From Williamsia muralis NBRC 105860 (GTDB lineage Bacteria; Actinomycetota; Actinomycetes; Mycobacteriales; Mycobacteriaceae): DNA of 64,000 nucleotides. Made by a program: the position numbers and the translations under genes. Location: the NCBI RefSeq assembly GCF_001598915.1, contig NZ_BDAP01000001.1:1240001-1304000 (forward strand). The letters are read 5' to 3'. This document shows, piece after piece, positions 45,159 to 53,099 of the stretch; the stretch's first letter is position 1, and each line of letters begins with the position of its first letter. The notes below the pieces were generated by a model. That model did not search any database and had not been told where the DNA came from. It worked only from the letters and a program-made list of their open reading frames with translations.

Positions 45159-45818
45159 ATGAGCGACCTCGACCACAAGGTGCGCGGTGTTGACCACGTC
45201 GCGTACCCAACATTCGACCCGGCGGGCACCGTCCGCTTCTACCGCGACGTGCTCGGTTTCCCTGTGGTGCATTCGATTTGTGCCGCTGGCTGGGGTCCGG
45301 ACAAGCATCCCGACTTCATCCACTTCTTTTTCGACATCGGCAACGACGACCGGCTCGCGTTCTTCTACTACTTTGGCCTCGAACCGTTCGACGGGGGACC
45401 ACAGGGCGACTCGTATTCGCGCTTCGCCGAGGATGTTCCGATCTTCTTCATCCGGTCGCGGCACCTGGCCATTCACGTCGACAACGAGGACGACCTGCTC
45501 GAATACCGTCGGCGCCTCGACGGCAGTGACTGGCCGGTGGAGATGCAGATCCAGCACGAGACCATCGAGTCGATCTACACCCATGACCCCAACGGCTACA
45601 TGATCGAGATCACCCGAGCGATGCGTCCGGTGACGCCGCAGGAAGATCTTGATGCGAACCTGACCATTGACGCGTTGATCGACGTTGTGTCTGCGCCGAA
45701 TCCGAGCATGGCTGGGCTGCTGACCCGCAAGGCCGAACTGATCGTTCAGCGTGCAGCGCAGTGGCAAGAGGAGCAGGACGCGCAATCGGCGCTAGATGTG
45801 GTGGAGGCCGGCCGATGA
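45159..45818 (+). CDS. VOC-superfamily protein (glyoxalase/extradiol dioxygenase-like)
   Basis: A 219-residue protein with the vicinal-oxygen-chelate fold: RGVDHVAYPTFDPAGTVRFYRDVLGF in the first module and HLAIHVDNEDDLLEYRRRL then DPNGYMIEITR in the second. His and Glu at DHVAY, LAIHV and YMIEI are in place for metal binding. It could cleave an aromatic ring or isomerise a product; which one is not deducible. It has a C-terminal extension of about 70 residues. It lies 29 bases after the isomerase gene. Confidence 0.8.
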   Translation: MSDLDHKVRGVDHVAYPTFDPAGTVRFYRDVLGFPVVHSICAAGWGPDKHPDFIHFFFDIGNDDRLAFFYYFGLEPFDGGPQGDSYSRFAEDVPIFFIRSRHLAIHVDNEDDLLEYRRRLDGSDWPVEMQIQHETIESIYTHDPNGYMIEITRAMRPVTPQEDLDANLTIDALIDVVSAPNPSMAGLLTRKAELIVQRAAQWQEEQDAQSALDVVEAGR

Positions 45819-46060
45819 CCACGTTCTTCATCTTGGATGTGCCCGAGAACAAGGCAGTCGCTGCGGTGGCGGGCGAGGACCCCGATGTCACCGTGGATCA
45901 CGTAGGGCCGTACTACCGGGTGTCGGCTGATTCGGCCATCGTGGTCGACCGGCGAGCCACCGGGTGCCGCCACGCGGTCTGGTACAGCTGCGTCGCCGGA
46001 CTAGGAGCGTCACGAATCACCCAGTGGGACAAAGACGCTTTGAAGGTGGAACCGCTGTGA
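45815..46060 (+). CDS. Small 81-residue protein of the catabolic operon
   Basis: The ATG overlaps the VOC gene stop (ATGA) and its own stop overlaps the hydrolase start (GTGA), so it is firmly embedded in the operon. The sequence (MTTFFILDVPENKAVAAVAG, YYRVSADSAIVVDRRATGCRHAVWYSC) has alternating hydrophobic strands, two cysteines seven residues apart, and no signal peptide. I do not recognise the family. A role as subunit or chaperone of the VOC protein is possible. Confidence 0.65.
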   Translation: MTTFFILDVPENKAVAAVAGEDPDVTVDHVGPYYRVSADSAIVVDRRATGCRHAVWYSCVAGLGASRITQWDKDALKVEPL

Positions 46061-47301
46061 GTGTTGCTGATGCCGGCGAGCGGTTAGGCGCAGGCCGATA
46101 CATCGAGTCCGCGGAGCAACCGTCGAACGCGGTGACGTCGGTGCATGAGCTGACCACGTCTGACGGTGCGAAGGTGTCTGGGGTGCTGCGGACTGTCCCG
46201 TCGGCGCGGACCGTGGTCGCGCTGATGCATCCGCGTCAGGATCTGACCCATCACGTGCTGGTTCCTGAACTGCTGGCCCGCGGGTTTGCGGTGTGGACGC
46301 AGGGCACGCGGTCGGTGAACAACGATCTGAACTTGATCCACGAGCAGGCGCTGCTGGATGTCGCGGCGGGTCAGGTGTTTCTGCGGGACAGGGGCTTTGA
46401 CTCGGTGGTGTCGCTGGGTCACTCCGGGGGTGGAACGCTGTTTGCGTTCTATCACCAACAGGCAGGACTGGCTCCTGGTGAGCGGCTGACGCGCACGCCC
46501 GCAGGCCGGCCAGTTGCCCTTGCATCGGCGGAGATGCCGGTTCCCGACGGTGCGCTGTTCATGGCACCGCATCCTGGACAGGGGGAGTTGCTCCTGCGGT
46601 TGATCGATCCGTCGGTGGTTGACGAGAACGATCCGCTCAGTGTGGACCCGGTGCTGAATCCGTTTGATCCGGCCAATGGTTTTGTGGAGGCGCCCGGTGC
46701 GTCGTCGTATGCGCCGGAGTTCGTCGAGCGGTATCGGGCGGCGCAGCGTCCGCGAGTGGAGCGGTTGGATGCTGTCGCTCGGGCGCACGTTGCGGAGAGT
46801 GCCGATGCGCGAGCACGATTCAAAGTTTCGGGTGATCCGGTGGATCGACGTGCAGCGTTGGCCCCGCGGCTGATGACGGTGTATCGAACGGACGCCGATC
46901 TCCGATTCGTGGACCCGTCACTGAGTCCGAATGACCGGCCGTATGGTTCGTTGTTCGGTCGTCGGCCTGACCTGACGAACTACGGATTGGTCGGGTTCGG
47001 CCGACTGTCTACTGCGGATGCTTGGTTGTCGACGTGGTCGGGGCTGTCGAGCAATGCTGCCTTTGTGCGTTGTGCGCCGGGGGTGCAGGTGCCGACGATG
47101 TTCGTCGAATTGACCGGGGACCAAGCATGTTTCCCGGATGATGCCCTTGAGATGGTTGGTGCCATGGGGTCGGATGACGTGACGCACCTGCGGGTGGAAG
47201 GAACCCACTTTGGTGGCCCGATTCGTGAGGGGGCACCGACCGGGGCAAGTCTGGCGGCCGCTCAGATTGGTGGGTGGTTGGGGGAGCGGTTTGAGCCCTG
47301 A
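46057..47301 (+). CDS. Alpha/beta hydrolase of the catabolic operon
   Basis: A 414-residue hydrolase. The nucleophile elbow is LGHSGGG with Ser123, followed by MVPVP-like MAPHPGQGELLLRLIDPSV and a late VEGTHFGG that probably supplies the histidine. The aspartate is likely in FVELTGDQACFPD. Its insertion between the elbow and the C-terminal third forms a lid. It would hydrolyse a C-C bond or ester in the degradation pathway. GAAGGTGGA precedes the GTG start. Last gene of the plus-strand arm. Confidence 0.8.
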   Translation: MSVADAGERLGAGRYIESAEQPSNAVTSVHELTTSDGAKVSGVLRTVPSARTVVALMHPRQDLTHHVLVPELLARGFAVWTQGTRSVNNDLNLIHEQALLDVAAGQVFLRDRGFDSVVSLGHSGGGTLFAFYHQQAGLAPGERLTRTPAGRPVALASAEMPVPDGALFMAPHPGQGELLLRLIDPSVVDENDPLSVDPVLNPFDPANGFVEAPGASSYAPEFVERYRAAQRPRVERLDAVARAHVAESADARARFKVSGDPVDRRAALAPRLMTVYRTDADLRFVDPSLSPNDRPYGSLFGRRPDLTNYGLVGFGRLSTADAWLSTWSGLSSNAAFVRCAPGVQVPTMFVELTGDQACFPDDALEMVGAMGSDDVTHLRVEGTHFGGPIREGAPTGASLAAAQIGGWLGERFEP

Positions 47302-47334
47302 CGTCCGCCCCGCCAGGCGATACGGGCGTGAGTG

Positions 47335-47853
47335 CTATTTCTCGCTGGCCACCTGTCGCTGGATCCCTCGGTAGTACTCCTGCTGGGCGGGGTAGTAGTC
47401 GTCGAAGTCGATGGCACTTGGGTCCGCGCCGGTCAATGCGGCGACCAAACGATCGAGGTAGTACTCCCAGCCTGGCCCGGTGTTCTCGATTGTTGTTGGG
47501 TCGTCGATGATTTGACTCAGCGTCAGGGTCGTGACCCCGTCGGCCTCTGTGAGTTCGACGATGAGATCCCACGTCCCGAAGTCGTCAGTGGTGCGCACCC
47601 GCAGCACTCGTGGTGGCTCGCAGCGTTCGATGTTGTAGCGCGCGGGCGTGACATCGTCGCCCTCGGCGTTCATTGTGAATTCGACGTAGCCCTGTTCTGG
47701 GTCGCCTGTGAAGAACCCGATCCACCGTGCGAGACGGTCGGATTCGGTAACAGCCGCCCACACGTCGTCTATCGGGGCACGGAAGGTGCGAACGAACGCC
47801 ACTGCGTCGCCCTCTTCGCGGGGGGTGAATGAACCAGTCGGTGTGATGGTCAT
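47335..47853 (-). CDS. SRPBCC/AHSA1-type protein
   Basis: A 172-residue helix-grip protein: AVAFVRTFRAPIDDVWAAVTESDRLARWIGFFTGDP and the strand series ending TLTLSQIIDDPTTIENTGPGWEYYLDRLVAAL are typical of AHSA1-like START-fold proteins. It is encoded downstream of and overlapping (ATGA) an ArsR regulator, a very common actinobacterial pair. Such proteins bind hydrophobic ligands; no enzymatic role is proved. Confidence 0.88.
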   Translation of the reverse strand: MTITPTGSFTPREEGDAVAFVRTFRAPIDDVWAAVTESDRLARWIGFFTGDPEQGYVEFTMNAEGDDVTPARYNIERCEPPRVLRVRTTDDFGTWDLIVELTEADGVTTLTLSQIIDDPTTIENTGPGWEYYLDRLVAALTGADPSAIDFDDYYPAQQEYYRGIQRQVASEK

Positions 47854-48272
47854 GCGGTCTCCTCGTCGTTCGTGGTGGATCGGGCTTGACGCGGTGTGCT
47901 GCGACGTTGCTTGACGGTGCGGCGTACCTCGGTGTCGAGAGCGTCGAGGGCTGATTCGGGGACCGGCAAACGACGCTCGCTGGCACTTGGCCCCGGCTTG
48001 ATTTCCCCTGTGGGCGTCAGTTCGTCAATGAACCGCCGGACTTCGTCGATGGGCTGTGGTTCTAAGCGGTAGTGCCGTTCACGGCCTCTGTCTTCGGCGA
48101 CGACGAGTCCTGCTTCCGACAGCACTCGCAAGTGGCGACTAACCGCTGGCCGTGAGATTGGTTGGAAGTCAGCAAGGTTCGAACAGAGATCGACCACACG
48201 TGAAGGGCCGCTGACCAGGGTGCGCAGGATGCTGCGTCGCACGGGGTCGGCTAATGCCTCGAATACGCTCAC
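47850..48272 (-). CDS. ArsR-family winged-helix repressor
   Basis: A 140-residue regulator with winged helix: FEALADPVRRSILRTLVSGP, PISRPAVSRHLRVLSEAGLVVAEDRGRERHYRLE. It lacks the CxC metal motif of ArsR/SmtB metal sensors, and belongs to the subgroup paired with SRPBCC proteins. A C-terminal basic tail (RRTVKQRRSTPRQARSTT) may be disordered. It probably represses its own operon through the dyad at 48281-48300. Confidence 0.9.
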   Translation of the reverse strand: MSVFEALADPVRRSILRTLVSGPSRVVDLCSNLADFQPISRPAVSRHLRVLSEAGLVVAEDRGRERHYRLEPQPIDEVRRFIDELTPTGEIKPGPSASERRLPVPESALDALDTEVRRTVKQRRSTPRQARSTTNDEETA

Positions 48273-48280
48273 GCGTCTAA

Positions 48281-48300
48281 TGGTAACCGAACAGTTACCA
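48281..48300. promoter_or_regulatory. ArsR operator: perfect 7-base dyad
   Basis: TGGTAAC (48281-48287) and GTTACCA (48294-48300) are perfect inverted arms with a 6-base spacer, starting 8 bases upstream of the ArsR start codon. This position and symmetry are usual for autoregulating ArsR-family repressors. Confidence 0.7.
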
Positions 48301-48525
48301 ATCGGCTAGGGTTGCTCCTGCGGCTATCCCTGTACATGTCCGGTGTGCGGCGTACAAGTGGCGTGACTGGGCGTGAGACTGCCCGGTTTGAACACGGTAG
48401 TCGCCCGGTGTTTTGGCGGGAGTTGTCGGTGGCGGTGGCGGCGACTGGGCCAAGGTTGGGGTGTCGATAATTGGCAAGTGGGTGCTGGTCAACGGTGCCG
48501 GTACGGAAAGGGATCCTTTACCCCA

Positions 48526-49005
48526 CTAACTCCGCTGGACCATTTCTCCGTGACCTGGTATCCGAGACCTCGGATGCGTGGGTGTGCCAGCTTTCGGCAC
48601 CTCGATCCAAGTGCAGTACAGCGCAATGGGGTTGGGTGGCTGCTGTTCCGTAATAGCCTCGGTCTGGCGCTCCCCTCTAATCTCTGATGAGAAAAATTGA
48701 ATCGCAGTTGCGACTAAGCCAATCGCAATCGCAAGCAGCCCGACCAATGCCACTTTCAGGAAATAGTGCACTCCATTTTGATACTGAACGACCCACGCAT
48801 GGAAGAAGAAGAGGCCCGTAAGTCCGGTTACTATCAGGGATACGGGTTCGAGGGTCTTCCCGAATCGCTTGGTGAAGTCGCCAGAAGACTCGGCCGTCGC
48901 CTTAGCTAGCCCGGTCAGTAGGAAGTGTACGGCTGCGATTAAAAACACCCAGGCGGCGAAGTCGTTCCATGGTGCTATGTGGTCAAAATCTGTCTGGGAA
49001 ATCAT
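48526..49005 (-). CDS. Three-span membrane protein of the second type VII cassette
   Basis: A 159-residue protein with hydrophobic segments at about residues 13-33, 55-75 and 83-106 (FAAWVFLIAAVHFLLTGLA, VSLIVTGLTGLFFFHAWVV, FLKVALVGLLAIAIGLVATAI) and a soluble tail rich in proline and arginine. No family is recognised. It lies 82 bases downstream of the other small membrane protein. A role in immunity to the type VII effector is possible, by position only. Confidence 0.55.
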   Translation of the reverse strand: MISQTDFDHIAPWNDFAAWVFLIAAVHFLLTGLAKATAESSGDFTKRFGKTLEPVSLIVTGLTGLFFFHAWVVQYQNGVHYFLKVALVGLLAIAIGLVATAIQFFSSEIRGERQTEAITEQQPPNPIALYCTWIEVPKAGTPTHPRSRIPGHGEMVQRS

Positions 49006-49087
49006 GTGATTGTTATACCCGGCACCTGTGACAGGGTGGGGGTGTCGCTACTTCGCTCTTACATTTCGGCGAGCAGAAGCTTATTAG

Positions 49088-49351
49088 CTACCTTGCAGTT
49101 TTGGATCTTTCTGCCCTGCGCTTTTGGAGGAACCGGCCTCCTATCGACAGAAGCAACCAAGTTCCTGGTATCCAGAGGTAGCAGCCCAGTCCGTACAAGA
49201 TGCTGAAGTAAAATATACCGTCAGATAAATCGAAGAACGTGCGCTCCACGAGCATGAGCAGGACGATGAGGCTGAACACAAACGCGACGTAACTAATCGG
49301 AACTGATAGCACAAACAGACCAAAAGAAAAGGGCCGCAACAACCTTCTCAT
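49088..49351 (-). CDS. Small two-span membrane protein next to a type VII effector (immunity candidate)
   Basis: An 87-residue membrane protein (MRRLLRPFSFGLFVLSVPISYVAFVFSL and FYFSILYGLGCYLWIPGTWLLLSIGG) with a basic tail QKRRAERSKTAR. It begins three bases after the stop of the effector-like gene, which is the position expected of an immunity gene. No homologue is recognised. Base composition is visibly lower in GC than the metabolic genes. Confidence 0.6.
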   Translation of the reverse strand: MRRLLRPFSFGLFVLSVPISYVAFVFSLIVLLMLVERTFFDLSDGIFYFSILYGLGCYLWIPGTWLLLSIGGRFLQKRRAERSKTAR

Positions 49352-49354
49352 GAC

Positions 49355-50593
49355 TTATGGCACCTCGTGGTGGCCGGGCAGGTGCCTCAGCGGGCCCCAG
49401 GGGTCGGTTCTGTCAGGCATATATTCGTACATTGGCGTGGTAATCCCTGAAGGACTGTCGTTGTACACCTCCCACGCAGGATAATTCGATAGTTGACCCT
49501 CAACTTCGGGAGCACCGTCGAGCGGCGAGGTGATCAAGGTCCCACGGACAGTCACCCCTAAGGTACTGGCGCCGTAGTCGCCCACCTTCTGATCATGAAA
49601 TGGGGCAAACGGGTCCAAGGCCTCGAACGTGACCTGAACGCGCTCATCATCTTGAGCAACGCCGAAGGTAGGCGTGTCGACTTTGACTGCACCGGAATGG
49701 GTTTCGACAGAGGGATTCTGTCGCATCACGACAACGCCGTTGTCGTAATCAACGTAGATCGAGACCCTGCTGTCTTCGGCATCGGCCGTGGGGTCGAACC
49801 CGCGGTTATCACCACGGTTCTGGTGGGGGATGTTGTGCACATTATCGCGCGGTATGAAGGCGTTGATCCGCTGCAGCCCGCCGCCTGGCACCTTGTCGAT
49901 CGTCTTTACGACAACGGCAGAGTCGAGCCCTTTGTATTTTGGATCGTAAGTGTTCGTGTCGAGCATCTCTGCCATTCGCCAATCGTTGGCGGACTCCGGG
50001 TTGCGTCCGAACTGATCATGGAACGCCTGCGTCTGATTTGCCTTCCGCGCGATGCTACTTGTGCCGTCTAGTGGGTCTACATCCTTGACGGGTAAGTCAC
50101 CGTCGGCTCCGTCGATCGCAGCCGCGAGATTCTTGTCCACGTTCTCAGCGGACAACAACAGGCCGTCGAGCTGTTCCTGCAGCTGAGCTTTGATGGCGTA
50201 GTACTTGGATTGGGCCGCACTGTCCCACGAATCGAAGCCCGCCGGAAGCGGCCCGTCGACACGGCCATCCGGTGAAACGGTCAACGACTGCGCTGCGGCA
50301 TCCGCTCGGATGGCAGCGAGCTTCTGCTTGACGGCGTCGATATCGTCGGCCGCCTCTTTCGCGGCGTTTGCGATGGCCGCGGCCTCCTGTTTGTGGTCGG
50401 TGAAGTCTAGAATTGTCCCGTTGATCGACGTCTTGGCCGCCTCGGCCGTCTGCCCAGACCACTGGCCAAAGACGGACAAGTTGGTGAACTGAGCGACCAT
50501 GGTGTCGCATGCAGCGATCTGCTTTTTGGTTCGGTGGAAGACTTCTCTGACTTGCTCGGAGTTCCAGCGGTCTATGTCTGTAACGGTGACCAC
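49355..50593 (-). CDS. Large type VII substrate with ESX-like N-terminal domain
   Basis: A 412-residue protein without signal peptide. Residues 1 to about 165 are helical with TDIDRWNSEQVREVFHRT, QWSGQTAEAAK near 45-55, and long coiled segments, similar in plan to the hydrolase at 28259. The C-terminal half (DWRMAEMLDTNTYDPKYKGLDSAVVV, GDNRGFDP, VDYDNGVVVMRQNPSV) is a beta-rich domain that I have seen in other uncharacterised actinobacterial WXG-linked proteins; its activity is unknown. A WXG100 gene lies 8 bases upstream and a membrane-protein gene 3 bases downstream. Confidence 0.72.
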   Translation of the reverse strand: MVTVTDIDRWNSEQVREVFHRTKKQIAACDTMVAQFTNLSVFGQWSGQTAEAAKTSINGTILDFTDHKQEAAAIANAAKEAADDIDAVKQKLAAIRADAAAQSLTVSPDGRVDGPLPAGFDSWDSAAQSKYYAIKAQLQEQLDGLLLSAENVDKNLAAAIDGADGDLPVKDVDPLDGTSSIARKANQTQAFHDQFGRNPESANDWRMAEMLDTNTYDPKYKGLDSAVVVKTIDKVPGGGLQRINAFIPRDNVHNIPHQNRGDNRGFDPTADAEDSRVSIYVDYDNGVVVMRQNPSVETHSGAVKVDTPTFGVAQDDERVQVTFEALDPFAPFHDQKVGDYGASTLGVTVRGTLITSPLDGAPEVEGQLSNYPAWEVYNDSPSGITTPMYEYMPDRTDPWGPLRHLPGHHEVP

Positions 50594-50601
50594 AGTGCGT
50601 C

Positions 50602-50925
50602 TTAGAGATTTAGCGACGACGTGTTGGTGGCTGCCAGCTCTATCGCATGGCTGGAAGCGTCGTCGGTGTCGGTGTACTCAAGCGCTGCTGACGAAAACCC
50701 TTGGGAGTGCATGAGAACTTGGCTGAGCAACGCGCGGTGCTTACCTTGCCAGCGAGCCGACAGGCTGGTCATCGACTCTTTCGAGCTCCCAGTCCAGCCC
50801 TGTTCGGTCGCCGCGCCGATTACTTGCAACGAGTCCGCGAACACCGCCGCACAGTCGTCGTGCCAGGTGCGAACTTGTTTCGCTGCGTGAAGTAAGTCAG
50901 CCGGATGTACTAGTAGTTCCCCCAT
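50602..50925 (-). CDS. WXG100-family protein
   Basis: A 107-residue helical-hairpin protein with the turn motif WTG near residue 46 and the ESX export signal YxxxD (YTDTD) near residue 88, so both WXG100 hallmarks are present. It likely dimerises with the N-terminal domain of the effector encoded next and is exported with it through a type VII apparatus located elsewhere in the genome. The ATG at 50925 has no strong ribosome binding site. Confidence 0.75.
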   Translation of the reverse strand: MGELLVHPADLLHAAKQVRTWHDDCAAVFADSLQVIGAATEQGWTGSSKESMTSLSARWQGKHRALLSQVLMHSQGFSSAALEYTDTDDASSHAIELAATNTSSLNL

Positions 50926-51573
50926 TGGGTGAACTTTACAGGCCCCACCACAACCGCATTGCGCGTGGCGGCGGCACTGTGCGAGCAGTCGACCTGCCCC
51001 CGGTCCTTCGCGGCGGTTGGCGCGTAGTCCGCGGTAGGGACGGACGGCCTGGCATTTCGCGTATATCCGAGAGTGGTTGTCGAAGAAAGCCTTCGGTCGA
51101 GTGTCTGCGCGCATCTGCTCTGTTTCGGAGGATCGGCAATTGTCCTCGAACTAACCTCCAGGGACTGTCTGATGGGTATACCGCGGTCCGGTTGGGGACG
51201 GCATCGTCAGGCCACCTGAAGATTTCTCAGTTTGTTCGGCTGACGACAACCGCGTAGGGCAGTTGGTCGACTGCGACTAGGATCGGCTGTTGGGAACAGT
51301 TGTTTCGTCTGCCGGGGGGCATGGTGTGGGTAGATCCAGAGTTGGTGTTGCAGCTTGGTCGACGTGTGTCGCATCGTCGGATGTCGGACCGCACTGGGGC
51401 CCGAACATCGAACTCCAGTTCCAGAGCAGTGTCTGCGACTACTGCATCGGGCGTACCACGGCTCGCTCACCATCAGAGCAGTTCCCGAGCGGGGGCGATC
51501 CGCTCCGCGGGCGGTGGTCTCGGAACCTTTTCGTCGCGGGACCATCGGAGACCTTTGCCGTCGGGTGCCCACG
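50926..51573. other. 648-base gap; possible debris of a small ESX-like gene at its right end
   Basis: No intact gene is supported. The left 400 bases must contain the promoter of the minus-strand type VII operon. At 51321 an ATG after GGGGGG starts MVWVDPELVLQLGRRVS, which looks like the beginning of a small ESX partner. High-GC third positions then move to another frame (VGPHWGPNIELQFQSSVCDYC), whose stop at 51575-51577 would overlap the next start as ATGA. This fits a frameshifted remnant, but chance cannot be excluded. Confidence 0.25.
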
Positions 51574-52071
51574 ATGAGCGGCGAGCTTGTGCGTGCGATC
51601 CGTGCGGTTTGGCGTTGGTACACGATAAAGTTCGGGATTCTACTTACCTGCATTCTGCTGGCATTCGTTGCAACAGTGTGGTGGCTCCTCTGTCCGGGCG
51701 ATGATCAGGCAGCGGACATCACGAAGCAATTTGGCATCGACATCCCTTCGAACGCGTCCGACGTCATCACCGACGAATTAGCTGTTGCGCTGCAGGGTGC
51801 GTGTTCAGGTGTGGAGTTCTTGATGCCGACGGCCGAATGGCGCGGGCATGTCGGCGAGTACGTCGATGTTGCAACGCTGGAACCGACGTTTAACGTCGCT
51901 ACCTCGTGCGGGAACACTCTGATCGAATGTGAACGGACATACAACACGCAACCCGGCAGTGACTCCGGCTACCAAGCTTCCGATCGCATCGACGGAAAGT
52001 ACCGCGGTGTGGTTGCCTTCCCAGATTGCGTCAACGGCAAGACCAAGATTGCCTGGTCGATCGCCGACTAG
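51574..52071 (+). CDS. Single-span membrane-anchored protein with cysteine-containing exterior domain
   Basis: A 165-residue protein with an N-terminal membrane segment (FGILLTCILLAFVATVWWLL) after a short basic cytoplasmic tail, then an outside domain of about 125 residues with four cysteines (GACSG, TSCGN, ECERT, PDCVN). No family is recognised. Its place beside the WXG cassette and its topology would suit a surface-acting immunity or accessory protein, which is inference. Confidence 0.55.
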   Translation: MSGELVRAIRAVWRWYTIKFGILLTCILLAFVATVWWLLCPGDDQAADITKQFGIDIPSNASDVITDELAVALQGACSGVEFLMPTAEWRGHVGEYVDVATLEPTFNVATSCGNTLIECERTYNTQPGSDSGYQASDRIDGKYRGVVAFPDCVNGKTKIAWSIAD

Positions 52072-52209
52072 CTGACGACCTTACCTATGCGCTGCGAAAG
52101 AAGTTGTGAGACAGAGGAGACAACGTGTGTCGTGGCCTCCTTGGCTCGCGCTACCTGGGCCGCGAAACCGCCACAACACACACAGAGGTGCGTGCTTCTG
52201 TCCGAGCGT

Positions 52210-52914
52210 TTAGTCAGGCATCAGGGCTTCGAACCTAGCCTCGACCGACGCCGAGATACTGATGCGCTCAGGCCGTAGGGACGGGGAAGGTTGATCCTCG
52301 CCGCCCATGTCGGCCGGTAGTCCCATTGCTGCGGGTGTCGCTGCCATAATTCTCTCGTGGTGGGGCTCGGCCGCCACGATACCCAGCATTCCGGGATCAG
52401 CGATGGCTACCGCATGGAAGGTGTTGTAGCCCAAACTTGCTGTGTAGCCCTTGGCCTTTGCCAGCGCGTCGAGTACCGCTTGATCGCGGACGCGGGCAGT
52501 GCGTTTGAGCGTCGCCTTCCGCGTCAGCCACCAGTCCAGGTGCCCGACGGTAACTGACTCGACGTCCGCAACCTGCGCAACGAAGGGCGCGACTGCCTTG
52601 AATTCGACGAAGGTCACGGTGATCGTGGCGGACGAGTAGTACTGCCAAGCACGCTTCTTGCCGTCTCGATCATACGGTCGGTGCCTGCTGTGCTGGACCT
52701 GGTCGAATGTCCACCGAGAAACAGGACTGGCCGGCCGATCGTGCAGGGTTGTGACGATGTCGGTTACCTCCCTGACAGCCGTATCTGCACGGTCGGCAGC
52801 TGCTGCGCGGCTCGACCCGTCGGCACTCACACGCACACGAACGGTGCATCGATTCGGGGCGCACTGGCGCCTGGCATGTCCGCGAACGGTGATCGTGACT
52901 GGGGGAGTGCTCAT
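52210..52914 (-). CDS. SIMPL-domain (DUF541) protein without signal peptide
   Basis: A 234-residue protein of the SIMPL/DUF541 family: ITVRGHARRQCAPNRCTVRVRV, the central DQVQHSRHRPYDRDGKKRAWQYYSSATITVTF and the AKAKGYTASLGY segment followed by ISISASVEARFEAL. Most relatives are periplasmic or secreted, but this one starts directly with the first strand and has no signal sequence. Function is unknown. ATG at 52914 follows GGGGGAGT-like bases seen on the opposite strand as ACTCCCCC, so the ribosome binding site is not convincing. Confidence 0.75.
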   Translation of the reverse strand: MSTPPVTITVRGHARRQCAPNRCTVRVRVSADGSSRAAAADRADTAVREVTDIVTTLHDRPASPVSRWTFDQVQHSRHRPYDRDGKKRAWQYYSSATITVTFVEFKAVAPFVAQVADVESVTVGHLDWWLTRKATLKRTARVRDQAVLDALAKAKGYTASLGYNTFHAVAIADPGMLGIVAAEPHHERIMAATPAAMGLPADMGGEDQPSPSLRPERISISASVEARFEALMPD

Positions 52915-53099
52915 GGATTGAGTGTGCCAACGGGGTCGGACATCTTTCTGCGACTCGGACCTGTGCGTGAACCGGTAAGTACGCCGTCTCGACATTCGAT
53001 TGAGTGCCGCACGACTCAGGTAGCGGCTAGTTTGTCGCCGATTCTGTCGGTACCCGGCGCTATGTTGTCAGCAGACAGCACATCGAGAGGGGGCCCACC

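Noticed and set aside
27951-50925. Looked for ESX core genes (EccB, EccC, EccD, MycP) between the two type VII cassettes
   Set aside because: None is present; everything between is lipoproteins, small membrane proteins and catabolic genes, so the cassettes must use an apparatus encoded elsewhere.
52118-52188. Imperfect inverted repeat (GTGTGTCGTGGC with GCCACAACACAC) as a terminator between convergent genes
   Set aside because: The loop is about 50 bases, one pair is mismatched and no U-tract follows, so evidence is too weak to list.
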